Assembly (NCBI GenBank): GCA_041394245.1
Contig: JAWKIR010000002.1
Location: 2,852,001 to 2,916,000, forward strand
Reading direction: 5' to 3'
Origin: Acidimicrobiales bacterium
GTDB taxonomy: Bacteria; Actinomycetota; Acidimicrobiia; Acidimicrobiales; Aldehydirespiratoraceae
DNA: 64,000 nucleotides
The translations under genes and the position numbers were made by a program. Positions 24,123-32,664 of this stretch are shown here, in pieces (within the stretch, counting starts at the first letter, position 1; the number at the start of each line of letters is the position of its first letter). The notes under the pieces were generated by a model. It searched no databases and was not told the origin of the DNA. It worked only from the letters and a program-made list of their open reading frames with translations.

Positions 24123-26408
24123 ATGGCGCAACGGTTCAGCGGCGGCTTCCGGTGGCTCATCGGCCTCATCCTCACGCTCCTGGCGCCGGTCGTGGTCGAG
24201 ATGCTCGGTTGGAACGACCCGTGGGTGATCATCGTCCCGTCGGCGCTGCTCGGGGCGTTGTGTCTGTGGAACATCAACGCCGCGTACGCCCACTGGGTCA
24301 ACGAGGCCGGTCGCTGGGACGTGCGGAGCTGGCTGTCGCATCACCTGACGCTCGCGGGCGCGGGCATCGCGGTCGTTGCCGTGGCCGCGCTGCTCATGGC
24401 CTGGTCATCGACCGACAACGTCCAGGCCGGTATCGCCTACGCGCTCGGTCTCTGGCTCGCCGGCACGGTGCCGGTCGTGCAGGTGGTCAGGGCGAAGCTG
24501 GCCGACATCGCCGACGCGTTCCCGTTCGCGCTCGCATGGATCCTCAACGCCCTCCTCATCGCCGGAACAACGGTGCTGCCGGCCGGGCTGCTCACGGGAT
24601 GGGAGTGGTCCGGTCTCGCCGTCGGCGCGGTCGCCGGCGGGGTGTGGCTCGCGTTCGAGGTCGCCCGTCGGCTCATCTCGGTGTGGCCGTGGCTGGTCGG
24701 CGTTGGCGCGTTCGCGATGCTGCTGCCGATCGCTTTCGTGCTGTTCGCCGAGGCCGACCGCGTGCGATGGCCACTCCTCCTGCTCCTCCCGGTCGGGTTG
24801 GCGCTGGTCTCGGCCCGTCAACGTGGTCCGCGGCCGGTGGCCGTGGGTCCGACGCGGGCCGACCCGTGGAAGATCACCGCCCTCGCGGCAGTGGTGCTGT
24901 TGATCGTCGGCTTCGTCTGGTGGCTCGTTGTCATCGGCGACGACGTGTCGACGACCCTCGTGTTCGCCGGTGCCCTCGGCTCCCTGCTCTTCGGTGCGTC
25001 GCTCGTCACCCGCGGTGAGGGGCTCGTGGTGCTGGTGCTCGTCGGCCTGCTGATGGTGTGGGTCGTGCAGGACCACACCGGCCCACCGGCACCGATTCCC
25101 TCCGTGTCGTCGGACGCGGTGCTCGCTGCGTTCGGCGACTCGTATCTGTCGGGTGAGGGGATCGGCACGTTCTACGCCGACACCAACACGGGGACATCGG
25201 GCGATCCCGACCTCGCGATCGGCGGTGTGAACTCGTGTCGCCGCAGCGACGATGCGTACAGCCCGATCGTCGCGGCCGCGCGCGGCCTGGAGCTCGCGTT
25301 CTACGGGTGCTCCGGCGCGCTCGCGACGTCCGGCGGGTTCTCCGGTGCGCCCGACGACATCGAGACCGAGCGCGGCGTCAACTCCGTCTACGGCCAACTG
25401 CTGCGGTGGGAGGACGAACGGGGAACCGACAACGATCCCGAGCTCGTGCTGCTCTCGCTCGGCGGCAACGACGCGGGCTTCGCCACGATCGGTGCGGCCT
25501 GCTTCCTGCCGGGATCGTGCGACGACGCGCTCGATGCCGGGGCGACGCCGGCGCTCTCGGGGGTCACCGACCGGGTCGAGATCGCGCTCACCAAGGCGAG
25601 GGAGCTCTTTCCCACGTCACCGATGGTCGTGGTCGCCTACCCGCAGATGTTCGGGCCCGACGTCGACCGCTGTGGCGGTCAGGTGCCGTTCAACGGCACC
25701 GAGACCCGCGCGCTCCAGGGTTTCGTCGACGCCCTGAACCGGGCGGTCGGCGCGGCGGTCGAGCGGGTGGGCGACAGCGGGATCGTGCACTTCACCGGCG
25801 CGTCGACCTCCTATGAAGGGGAGCGGTTCTGCGAGGTCGATACCGGCGGCGCCCTGGTCGAGCCTGCGGCGATTCGGTCCCTCAGCTTCCAACCGACCGA
25901 GGGCGATGACCTCCTCGATCGACTCGTGCCGTCCAGGATCATCCACAACACCTTCCACCCGACACGGCGCGGTCACGAACTCGTCGCGGCGAAGCTCGTC
26001 GAATTCCTCGATCACGATTGCCACCTCGGAGCGGCCGACGGGTTCTGCGAGACCAACACCGCACCCGTGGCGGCCCCTGGACAGGCGCCGCCCATCGAGC
26101 CGAGCGGCCTGGCCGGTGTCGGCGGGCCGGCCGCTGAGGGTCCCGGTGCCGAGGTCGTCGCCGACGCGCCGGTCGGCGGCTGCGACGACCTCGAGTCGTT
26201 CACCCAGTGCACCCTCATCCAGAGCCTTCGTCTGGTGTTGGTGCCGATCGTGTTGATGGTGCTCGCCGGGCTGCTGCTCGTGCTCGCGGCCGGGCAGGGA
26301 CAGCTCCTCGCCGTGGTCCGCAACCGGCTCCCGGGGCTTCGCCGAGTGATCCAGGCCACGCCGCTGGGGGAGGCGAGTCAGCGCCGACCGGAGGGTCCGC
26401 TACGTTGA
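24123..26408 (+). CDS. Membrane-anchored SGNH/GDSL hydrolase
   Basis: The 761-residue protein starts with about eight hydrophobic helices (residues 10-320). An extracytoplasmic SGNH hydrolase domain follows: GDSYLSGEG (about 338-346, nucleophile Ser), LLSLGGNDAGF with the GGND block, Cys pairs (NSCRR, YGCSG, AACFLPGSCDD) and the catalytic Asp/His block in HPTRRGHE (about 612). A final membrane helix (VLVPIVLMVLAGLLLVLA) ends the protein. The topology suggests an exported lipase/esterase or cell-wall deacylase bracketed by membrane anchors. The stop overlaps the TerC start (TTGA). Confidence 0.85.
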   Translation: MAQRFSGGFRWLIGLILTLLAPVVVEMLGWNDPWVIIVPSALLGALCLWNINAAYAHWVNEAGRWDVRSWLSHHLTLAGAGIAVVAVAALLMAWSSTDNVQAGIAYALGLWLAGTVPVVQVVRAKLADIADAFPFALAWILNALLIAGTTVLPAGLLTGWEWSGLAVGAVAGGVWLAFEVARRLISVWPWLVGVGAFAMLLPIAFVLFAEADRVRWPLLLLLPVGLALVSARQRGPRPVAVGPTRADPWKITALAAVVLLIVGFVWWLVVIGDDVSTTLVFAGALGSLLFGASLVTRGEGLVVLVLVGLLMVWVVQDHTGPPAPIPSVSSDAVLAAFGDSYLSGEGIGTFYADTNTGTSGDPDLAIGGVNSCRRSDDAYSPIVAAARGLELAFYGCSGALATSGGFSGAPDDIETERGVNSVYGQLLRWEDERGTDNDPELVLLSLGGNDAGFATIGAACFLPGSCDDALDAGATPALSGVTDRVEIALTKARELFPTSPMVVVAYPQMFGPDVDRCGGQVPFNGTETRALQGFVDALNRAVGAAVERVGDSGIVHFTGASTSYEGERFCEVDTGGALVEPAAIRSLSFQPTEGDDLLDRLVPSRIIHNTFHPTRRGHELVAAKLVEFLDHDCHLGAADGFCETNTAPVAAPGQAPPIEPSGLAGVGGPAAEGPGAEVVADAPVGGCDDLESFTQCTLIQSLRLVLVPIVLMVLAGLLLVLAAGQGQLLAVVRNRLPGLRRVIQATPLGEASQRRPEGPLR

Positions 26409-27385
26409 CGCGGGTGTCCCCGTTCCTCGCGACCGAATCGGCTCGCGACAACTTCGTCGAACTCGAGGTCGGGGTGGGATGGTGGGCCGGCCTTGCCGTG
26501 GCGATCGTCGCTCTCCTCGCCATCGACCTCTACCGGCACCGCGAGGATCACGAGCCGACGACCCGCGGCGCGTTCGTCGAGACGGCGGCCTGGATCACCG
26601 TCGGTCTCTCGTTCTCGCTCGTGGTCCTCGCCGGTTTCGGCGGGGCGGCGTTCGGTGAGTACCTGTCGGGCTACCTGATCGAGAAGTCGCTCAGCATCGA
26701 CAACGTGTTCGTCTGGTCGATTCTCTTCTCCACCATGGCGATCCCGCTGCGGTTCCAGCACCGGGTGCTGTTCTGGGGCATCTTCGGCGCGCTGGCACTT
26801 CGGCTGGTGTTCATCCTGCTCGGCTCGGCGCTCATCCAACGCTTCGCCTGGATCCTCGTCGTCTTCGGCATCTTCCTCGTGGTCACCGGATTTCGGATCA
26901 TCCGTCACCGTGACGACGAGGGTGAGGACGCGTCGACCGTCGGACTCGGCATCCTGCGACGGATCATGCCGGTGACCGAGACATTCGACGGTCACAAGTT
27001 CTTCACCGTCCACAACGGGATGCGGGCGGCGACGCCGCTGTTCGCCGCGCTCGTGGTGGTGGAGGCGACCGACGTGATCTTCGCACTCGACTCGGTCCCC
27101 GCGGTTCTCGCCGTCTCCAACGAGTCGTTCATCGTGTTCTCGTCGAACGCGTTCGCCATCCTCGGTCTGCGGGCCATGTACTTCCTGCTCGCCGATGCGC
27201 GTCAACGGTTCCACTATCTCTCGCATGCCCTCGGCGGCATCCTGATCTTCGTGGGTGCCAAGATGGCGGCGAGCCACTGGTACCACCTCGACACCTACGT
27301 CTCGCTGTCGATCATCCTCGGGATGCTCGTCGGAGCGATCGTGTTCAGCGAACGCAAGACCCGTCGCGAAGCGCTCGTCGGTTGA
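26405..27385 (+). CDS. terC: TerC family integral membrane protein
   Basis: The 326-residue membrane protein carries the TerC signatures LSIDNVFVWSILF and ATDVIFALDSVPAVLAVS, in two related membrane halves with acidic residues in helices that may bind metal. TerC proteins are implicated in manganese export/homeostasis and tellurite resistance, and in metallation of exported proteins. The TTG at 26405 is preferred because GGAGG lies ten bases upstream and it overlaps the preceding stop (TTGA). A GTG at 26414 is the alternative. Confidence 0.92.
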   Translation: MTRVSPFLATESARDNFVELEVGVGWWAGLAVAIVALLAIDLYRHREDHEPTTRGAFVETAAWITVGLSFSLVVLAGFGGAAFGEYLSGYLIEKSLSIDNVFVWSILFSTMAIPLRFQHRVLFWGIFGALALRLVFILLGSALIQRFAWILVVFGIFLVVTGFRIIRHRDDEGEDASTVGLGILRRIMPVTETFDGHKFFTVHNGMRAATPLFAALVVVEATDVIFALDSVPAVLAVSNESFIVFSSNAFAILGLRAMYFLLADARQRFHYLSHALGGILIFVGAKMAASHWYHLDTYVSLSIILGMLVGAIVFSERKTRREALVG

Positions 27386-27405
27386 GATCCCGCTAGAACG
27401 GGGCG

Positions 27406-29037
27406 ATGGTTTCCGCCGGTGCTCCCACCCTCACGCCCCCGTCGAGGTCCGCCCGCCTCGACGAGTTGGAGGCCGATCGCTTCGACGTGATCGTCGTCGG
27501 CGGGGGGATCACGGGGGCCGGTGTCGCCCGTGACGCGGCGGGGCGTGGGCTTCGGGTCGCCCTTCTCGAGGCCGACGACTTCGCGGCCGGCACGTCGTCG
27601 CGGTCTTCCAAGCTGATCCACGGAGGTTTGCGCTACCTGGCCAGCGGCGAGGTCGACCTGGTTCGCAAGACGGCACGCGAACGCGCCGCGGTGCACGCCA
27701 TGGCCCCCCATCTCGCCGAGCCGTGCTGGATGGTGGTGCCGGCCCGCAACCGGGCCGCCGTCACGACCTTCCGGGCCGGGATCGGTACCTACGAGAAGCT
27801 GGGCGGGATCGACGGTGTCGACCGCCACGAAGTCTGGAAGGGCGCCGACATCACGGCCCATGAGCCGCATCTGCGCACCGACCCCTACCACTTCGCCGTC
27901 GCCTACCGCGAGTACCTGACCGACGATGCCCGGCTGGTGCTCGCCACCCTCCGGGCCGCGGTCGGCACGGGCGCGGTGGTCGCGAACCGGCTCCCGGTCG
28001 TCGGAATGCTCCATGGCCCCGACGGCGTCCGCATCGAGGGTGTCGTCGCCCGTTGTGCCCGCACCGATCGTGAGGTGAACGTGCGGGGCGCGGTCGTCGT
28101 CAATGCGGCGGGGCCCTGGGTCGAGGGGATCGCCCGGATGGAACAGGATCCCCCGGCGACCCCGTTGCACCTGTCGAAGGGCGTGCACATCGTCGTGCCG
28201 AGGTCCCGCTTCCCGGTCAACCACCTCGTGATCTGCAACACCCGCGACAAGCGGTCGATCTTCGTGATCCCGCGGGGCGACACCGTCTACATCGGCACGA
28301 CCGACACCAGCTACTACGGCGACCGTCCCCTCTGGCCCGAGATCGAGCCCGACGATGTCGAGTACCTCCTCGATCCGATGACCCGCTACTTCGACATCGA
28401 TCCGCTGACGCCCGACGATGTGATCGCGTCCTGGTCGGGCGTCCGGCCGCTGATCGCCCAGGAAGGCAAGGAAGCCAAGGAGATGTCGCGCAAGGACGAG
28501 ATCACGGTGGGGCCGGGCGGGATGATCTCGATCGCCGGCGGCAAGCTCACCGGCTTCCGGCGCCTCGCCGAGGACGTCATGGACGTCGTCGCCCGCTCCC
28601 TCGACCGCCCCTTGGGCGCGGGCCCCGGTCTGGCCCGCGTGCCCGGTGGGGCCCCCGTCGACGCCGATCCCGATCGTCAGGCGACCCGCCTTCGGCGCCT
28701 CTACGGATCGGAGGCCCCCGACGTCCTCGCCCTCGGCGCGGGCCATCTGGTCGACGGTGAGCCGGTCGTCGTCGGTGAGGTCGACTGGGCGATCGACATG
28801 GAGGCGGCGACCACGCTGGTCGACGTCGTCTATCGACGCACGCGGCTCGCCTGGTACGTGCCGGCTCGTCGTGACGAACTGAGTGCGGCGGTGGCCGCCC
28901 GCATGGCGGAGCGCCTGGGTTGGTCGGCCGAGGAGCGGCTCGCCCAGGAAGCGGAGGTGCGCGCCCGGTTCGCCGATGAGCTGGCCTTTCGCGACGACGA
29001 CCCATCGGCCCACGGAGAAGACGGAGACCCCACATGA
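27406..29037 (+). CDS. glpD: Glycerol-3-phosphate dehydrogenase (FAD-dependent)
   Basis: The 543-residue protein has the FAD dinucleotide-binding motif FDVIVVGGGITGAGVARDAA near the start, then SSRSSKLIHGGLRYL, the GlpD/GlpA fingerprint, KRSIFVIPRGDTVYIGTTDT and a C-terminal DAO-C domain. It oxidises sn-glycerol-3-phosphate to dihydroxyacetone phosphate, feeding electrons to quinone. The stop overlaps the next start (ATGA), making it first in a three-gene operon with an AGPS-like flavoprotein and glycerol kinase. A TAGAAC element six bases before the ATG is a weak -10 candidate. Confidence 0.95.
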   Translation: MVSAGAPTLTPPSRSARLDELEADRFDVIVVGGGITGAGVARDAAGRGLRVALLEADDFAAGTSSRSSKLIHGGLRYLASGEVDLVRKTARERAAVHAMAPHLAEPCWMVVPARNRAAVTTFRAGIGTYEKLGGIDGVDRHEVWKGADITAHEPHLRTDPYHFAVAYREYLTDDARLVLATLRAAVGTGAVVANRLPVVGMLHGPDGVRIEGVVARCARTDREVNVRGAVVVNAAGPWVEGIARMEQDPPATPLHLSKGVHIVVPRSRFPVNHLVICNTRDKRSIFVIPRGDTVYIGTTDTSYYGDRPLWPEIEPDDVEYLLDPMTRYFDIDPLTPDDVIASWSGVRPLIAQEGKEAKEMSRKDEITVGPGGMISIAGGKLTGFRRLAEDVMDVVARSLDRPLGAGPGLARVPGGAPVDADPDRQATRLRRLYGSEAPDVLALGAGHLVDGEPVVVGEVDWAIDMEAATTLVDVVYRRTRLAWYVPARRDELSAAVAARMAERLGWSAEERLAQEAEVRARFADELAFRDDDPSAHGEDGDPT

Positions 29038-30428
29038 GCCTGATCGACGACCTGGGCGCGGTGCTCGGGAGTGATGCCCTGCTGCTCGACGACGGCGACC
29101 GCGCCGCACGCTCGCGCGACACCTGGATGCGCTCGCAGATCCCGCTGTCGGCCGGCGAGACCGTTGCCGCGCCGGTGGCGGTGGTGGCCCCCGAGTCGAC
29201 GGCCGAGCTGGCCGAGGCGGTCAAGGTCTGCCGCGCCCACGGCGCCCCGATGATTCCCCGCGGTGGCGGGTCGGGTGTGGTCGGTGGGGTGCTGGCGTCG
29301 GCCGATTCGGTGGTGCTGTCGACCGAACGCATGGCCGGACTCCGAGGGCTCTCGTCGACCGACCTCACCGCCACGTTCGGTGCCGGCACCAACGGTCTCG
29401 CCGCCGAGGAGCGGGTGCAGCAGGAAGGCCTCACCATCGGGCACTGGCCCCAGTCGATCGAGCTGTCGACGGTCGGCGGCTGGGTGGCGACCAGGGCATC
29501 GGGCCAGTATTCGACGGCCTACGGCAACATCGAGGACGTCGTCCTGTCGCTCGAAGCGGTGCTGGCCGACGGCACCGTCTACCGGGGCCGCGACACGCCT
29601 CGCGCATCGGCCGGCCCCGACCTGCGGCAGCTGCTGTTGGGTTCGGAAGGGACGCTCGGCATCGTGACCGAGGTGACGTTGTCGCTGCGGGAGCAGCCCG
29701 AACCGGGTGTGCGCCAGGCGTTCCACTTCACCGAGTTCTCACAGGGGCTCGACGCCATTCGCCGTGTGATGCGGGCGGGCTGGCGTCCGCCGGTCGTGCG
29801 TCTCTACGACGGTCGCGAGTCGTGGCGCCACTTCCGTGACCAGATGCCCAAGGGCCACTCGATGCTGATCTTCCTCCACGAGGGCCCCCCGGGACTCGCT
29901 CCCCTCGAGGCCGAGGCGGTCGCCGGGATCTGCACCGCCGGTGGCGGCGCAGCAGCCTCGGTGGAAGCGGTCGACGCGTGGTTCGCCCATCGCAACACGG
30001 TGCCGAGCTGGGACGAGTTGCTGACATCAGGGGTCGTCGCCGACACCATCGAGGTCGCCACCGACTGGTCCCGACTTCCAGCTCTCTACGACGCCGTCGT
30101 CGACGCCCTCAACGACGTGCCCGGCGTGGTGGCCGCATCGGCGCACTCGTCGCACGCCTATCGCTCGGGGGCCAATCTCTACTTCACGCTCGCGGCGACG
30201 CCCGGCGACGCCACCGAGTACGCCGCGACCTACGACGCCTGCTGGGACGCAGCGATGCGGGCGGCCGACGGCCTCGGTGCCGGCCTCGCGCACCACCACG
30301 GCATCGGGCGCGTGCGGCGCGACTGGATGCAGGCCGAGATCGGCGCTGGTGGGGTGTCGATGCTGCGGGCCGTGAAGTCGGCCCTCGATCCCGATGGCCT
30401 GCTCAACCCGGGCGTGCTGATCCCGTGA
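29034..30428 (+). CDS. FAD-binding oxidase, alkyldihydroxyacetonephosphate synthase-like
   Basis: The 464-residue vanillyl-alcohol-oxidase-type flavoprotein has the PP-loop region (MIPRGGGSGVVGGVL), TVGGWVATRASGQYSTAYG, LLLGSEGTLGIVTEVTL and a C-terminal HHHGIGRVRRDWM motif typical of AGPS, whose histidines sit at the active site. AGPS makes ether bonds by replacing an acyl chain on DHAP. Bacterial relatives next to glpD may work on alkyl-glycerone phosphates or as glycolate/hydroxyacid oxidases. It lies between glpD and glpK with 4-bp overlaps on both sides, so it probably shares their glycerol-phosphate substrate pool (inference). Confidence 0.88.
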   Translation: MSLIDDLGAVLGSDALLLDDGDRAARSRDTWMRSQIPLSAGETVAAPVAVVAPESTAELAEAVKVCRAHGAPMIPRGGGSGVVGGVLASADSVVLSTERMAGLRGLSSTDLTATFGAGTNGLAAEERVQQEGLTIGHWPQSIELSTVGGWVATRASGQYSTAYGNIEDVVLSLEAVLADGTVYRGRDTPRASAGPDLRQLLLGSEGTLGIVTEVTLSLREQPEPGVRQAFHFTEFSQGLDAIRRVMRAGWRPPVVRLYDGRESWRHFRDQMPKGHSMLIFLHEGPPGLAPLEAEAVAGICTAGGGAAASVEAVDAWFAHRNTVPSWDELLTSGVVADTIEVATDWSRLPALYDAVVDALNDVPGVVAASAHSSHAYRSGANLYFTLAATPGDATEYAATYDACWDAAMRAADGLGAGLAHHHGIGRVRRDWMQAEIGAGGVSMLRAVKSALDPDGLLNPGVLIP

Positions 30429-31762
30429 ACGCGCGCAGTGGGCGGAGCGGTCGGCTGGTCGCCGGGCTCGATGTCGGCACGACGACGATCCGGTTCGGTC
30501 TGTTCGATCCGGCGTCGGGCGAACGGGTGGCCATCGCCCGCGAGACCCTCGACCTGTCGGTGCCGTTCGCCGGCGCGGTCGAACAGGATCCGGCTGCCTT
30601 CGTCGCGGCGACGCAGCGGCTGTGGGGATCGGTCCTCGCCGATGCCGGCGTGGTCGCCGGCGACGTCGGCGCGCTGGGCATCGCCAACCAGCGGGCGACG
30701 ATCGTGTGCTGGTCGTCGGTCGACGGGCGGGCCATTCGGCCCGCGGTCGGCTGGCAGGACGCCCGCAGCGCCGGGGCCGTCGCCGAGCTGGTCGCCCAGG
30801 GGATTCCGGTCAACACCGCCGCGTCGTGCACGAAGATGCGCTGGCTGCTCGACAACGACCCGGCCGTCGCAGCGGCGGCGGCCGACGGCACCTTGCGGAT
30901 GGGCACCGTCGATTCATGGATGACCTGGGCGCTGTCGGATGGGCAATCCTTCGTGACCGATCCCGGTAACGCGGCGGCCACCGGGATGTACGACCCCCGG
31001 GTCGGTGATTGGTCCGACGGCGCGCTCGAGCTCTTCGGGGTGCCACGAGCACCCCTGGCCGAGATCGTCGCGTCCGATGCCGATGCCGGCGCAGCCGTTC
31101 TCCTCGATCCGGCCGGTGGCATCGCCCTCACTGCCCGCGTCGGTGATCAGATGGCGGCCTGCGCGGCCCACCGGCTTGCCGAGGGTGAGGCGAAGATCAC
31201 GCTCGGCACCTCGGCGATGCTCGACGTGCACGCGGGGCCCGAACCCGGCACGGCCCCGGTTGGCTGCTACACGCTTCCGTTGTGGCGACGCACACCGACC
31301 GGCGGCGCCGCGCCGGTCGAGGAGTTCATGTTCGAAGGCTCGATCACCACGGCGGGCAGCGTGGTCGAATGGCTCGTGCGCATCGGGATGCTCGACCGGG
31401 TCGACGCGCTCGACGCCGTTGCGTCGGAGGGGCGCCCGGGCGCAGTGCGGTTCGTGCCCGCGCTCGCCGGTCTCGGGTCGCCGCATCACGACCCGGGGGC
31501 TCGGGGTGAATGGACGGGGCTCGCCCTCGACACCACCCGACCCGACATGGTGCGGGCCGTGGTCGAGGGCATCGCCGACCGGGTCGCCGAGCTCGCGGTG
31601 CACATGGGGGTGCCGTCGCTCGCCGTCGACGGCGGATTGAGTCGCTCGCAGGTGATGGTCGACGCGCTGGAGCATCGGGGTCTCCACATCCGGCGGGCCG
31701 CCGACGACGAGGCGAGCCTGCGCGGCGCGGCCGAGATCGCCGCGTCGGCGCTCAGTCGATGA
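30425..31762 (+). CDS. glpK: FGGY carbohydrate kinase, probable glycerol kinase
   Basis: The 445-residue product has FGGY landmarks: LVAGLDVGTTTIRFGLFD at the ATP site, VEQDPAAFVAA, IANQRATIVCW, GWQDARS, the central KITLGTSAMLDV and the C-terminal LAVDGGLSRSQVMVDAL. The context (glpD and an AGPS-like gene, 4-bp GTGA overlap) favours glycerol, though a xylulose or other polyol kinase cannot be ruled out from sequence. It is about 50 residues shorter than classical GlpK. The 3' end overlaps the convergent secreted protein by 11 bases. Confidence 0.85.
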   Translation: MNARSGRSGRLVAGLDVGTTTIRFGLFDPASGERVAIARETLDLSVPFAGAVEQDPAAFVAATQRLWGSVLADAGVVAGDVGALGIANQRATIVCWSSVDGRAIRPAVGWQDARSAGAVAELVAQGIPVNTAASCTKMRWLLDNDPAVAAAAADGTLRMGTVDSWMTWALSDGQSFVTDPGNAAATGMYDPRVGDWSDGALELFGVPRAPLAEIVASDADAGAAVLLDPAGGIALTARVGDQMAACAAHRLAEGEAKITLGTSAMLDVHAGPEPGTAPVGCYTLPLWRRTPTGGAAPVEEFMFEGSITTAGSVVEWLVRIGMLDRVDALDAVASEGRPGAVRFVPALAGLGSPHHDPGARGEWTGLALDTTRPDMVRAVVEGIADRVAELAVHMGVPSLAVDGGLSRSQVMVDALEHRGLHIRRAADDEASLRGAAEIAASALSR

Positions 31763-32624
31763 CCGCCTGAAGGCCGATGACGGGGAGGTCGACCGACGTG
31801 GTCAGGCTGACGGTGCCCCACACCACCCAGGATCCGGCGGTGCGGTCGGTCCGCTGCCAGATCGTCCAGCTGGCGGTCGCCGATATCGGCCCCGGGTCGG
31901 AGGGTGATGGCGCGCGGGTGAAGGTGTGGATGCAGCGACTGTGCTGGTCGTCGGGTCCGGTCGGGTCCCATCGGGTCGTCGCGTCGTCGGTGCAGACGAG
32001 GCGGGCGCCATCGCCGAGATCCCAGGTGACGTCGCGAAAGACCGGGCGCACCGTCGCCCACACCGGGCCGGCCTGCGCCGACGCGGGGGCGTAGTCGAGT
32101 TCGCTGTCGACCGCGAACCACGAGGGAATGCCGACGATCTGGATACCGGCGGGCGAGGTCACGACCGACGGACGCTCGAACTCGATGCTGTCGAGTGCGT
32201 ACCGGGCGGCTACCGGGGTGGTGATCAGCGGACCGGGAGGATCGACGATCGGGTCGTAGACGGCAACGAGCGGGTAGCCCGGGTAGCGGTCGTCCCACGG
32301 GTCGACGAACCAGCAGTTGTAGACGTAGGTGGCACCGACCTCGGGGTCGGCGATGCGCACCGCGTCGAGGGTGGTTCCGCCGATGACGAGCGTGAACCAC
32401 GCGCAGTGGATGCGGGGGCCGTCGTAGGGGGCGCCGGGGGTGTCGGTCAGCTCGAGGGTTCCGGGTGCCGCGGCGGTGACCACCAGCGTGTTGTCGCTCC
32501 ATTCCGTCGTCGTCTCCGACGGTGGCGGGTCGTCCTGGGCGGCCGCACCGCGCTCGGTCGGGACGAGCACGCCGATCAACCCGACCAGTACCAGTGGGAG
32601 GAGAGCGGTGCGATGTCGGTGCAC
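31752..32624 (-). CDS. Secreted protein of unknown function (PKD-like C-terminus)
   Basis: The 290-residue protein has an export signal (MHRHRTALLPLVLVGLIGVL, then AAAQD cleavage-like site), a Ser/Thr/Pro tail and a beta-rich body with paired cysteines (HCAWF, YNCWF, LVCTDD, SRCIHTF). The DGARLVCTDD and CIHTFTRAP segments followed by ISATASWTIW resemble PKD-like domains of actinobacterial exported proteins. The function is unknown. The start is a GTG with GGAGG six bases upstream. It has no obvious operon partner. Confidence 0.75.
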   Translation of the reverse strand: MHRHRTALLPLVLVGLIGVLVPTERGAAAQDDPPPSETTTEWSDNTLVVTAAAPGTLELTDTPGAPYDGPRIHCAWFTLVIGGTTLDAVRIADPEVGATYVYNCWFVDPWDDRYPGYPLVAVYDPIVDPPGPLITTPVAARYALDSIEFERPSVVTSPAGIQIVGIPSWFAVDSELDYAPASAQAGPVWATVRPVFRDVTWDLGDGARLVCTDDATTRWDPTGPDDQHSRCIHTFTRAPSPSDPGPISATASWTIWQRTDRTAGSWVVWGTVSLTTSVDLPVIGLQAVID

Positions 32625-32664
32625 GGTGGATCCTCCGTGGTCGGCCGTGGTGGGCTGCGTGGTG

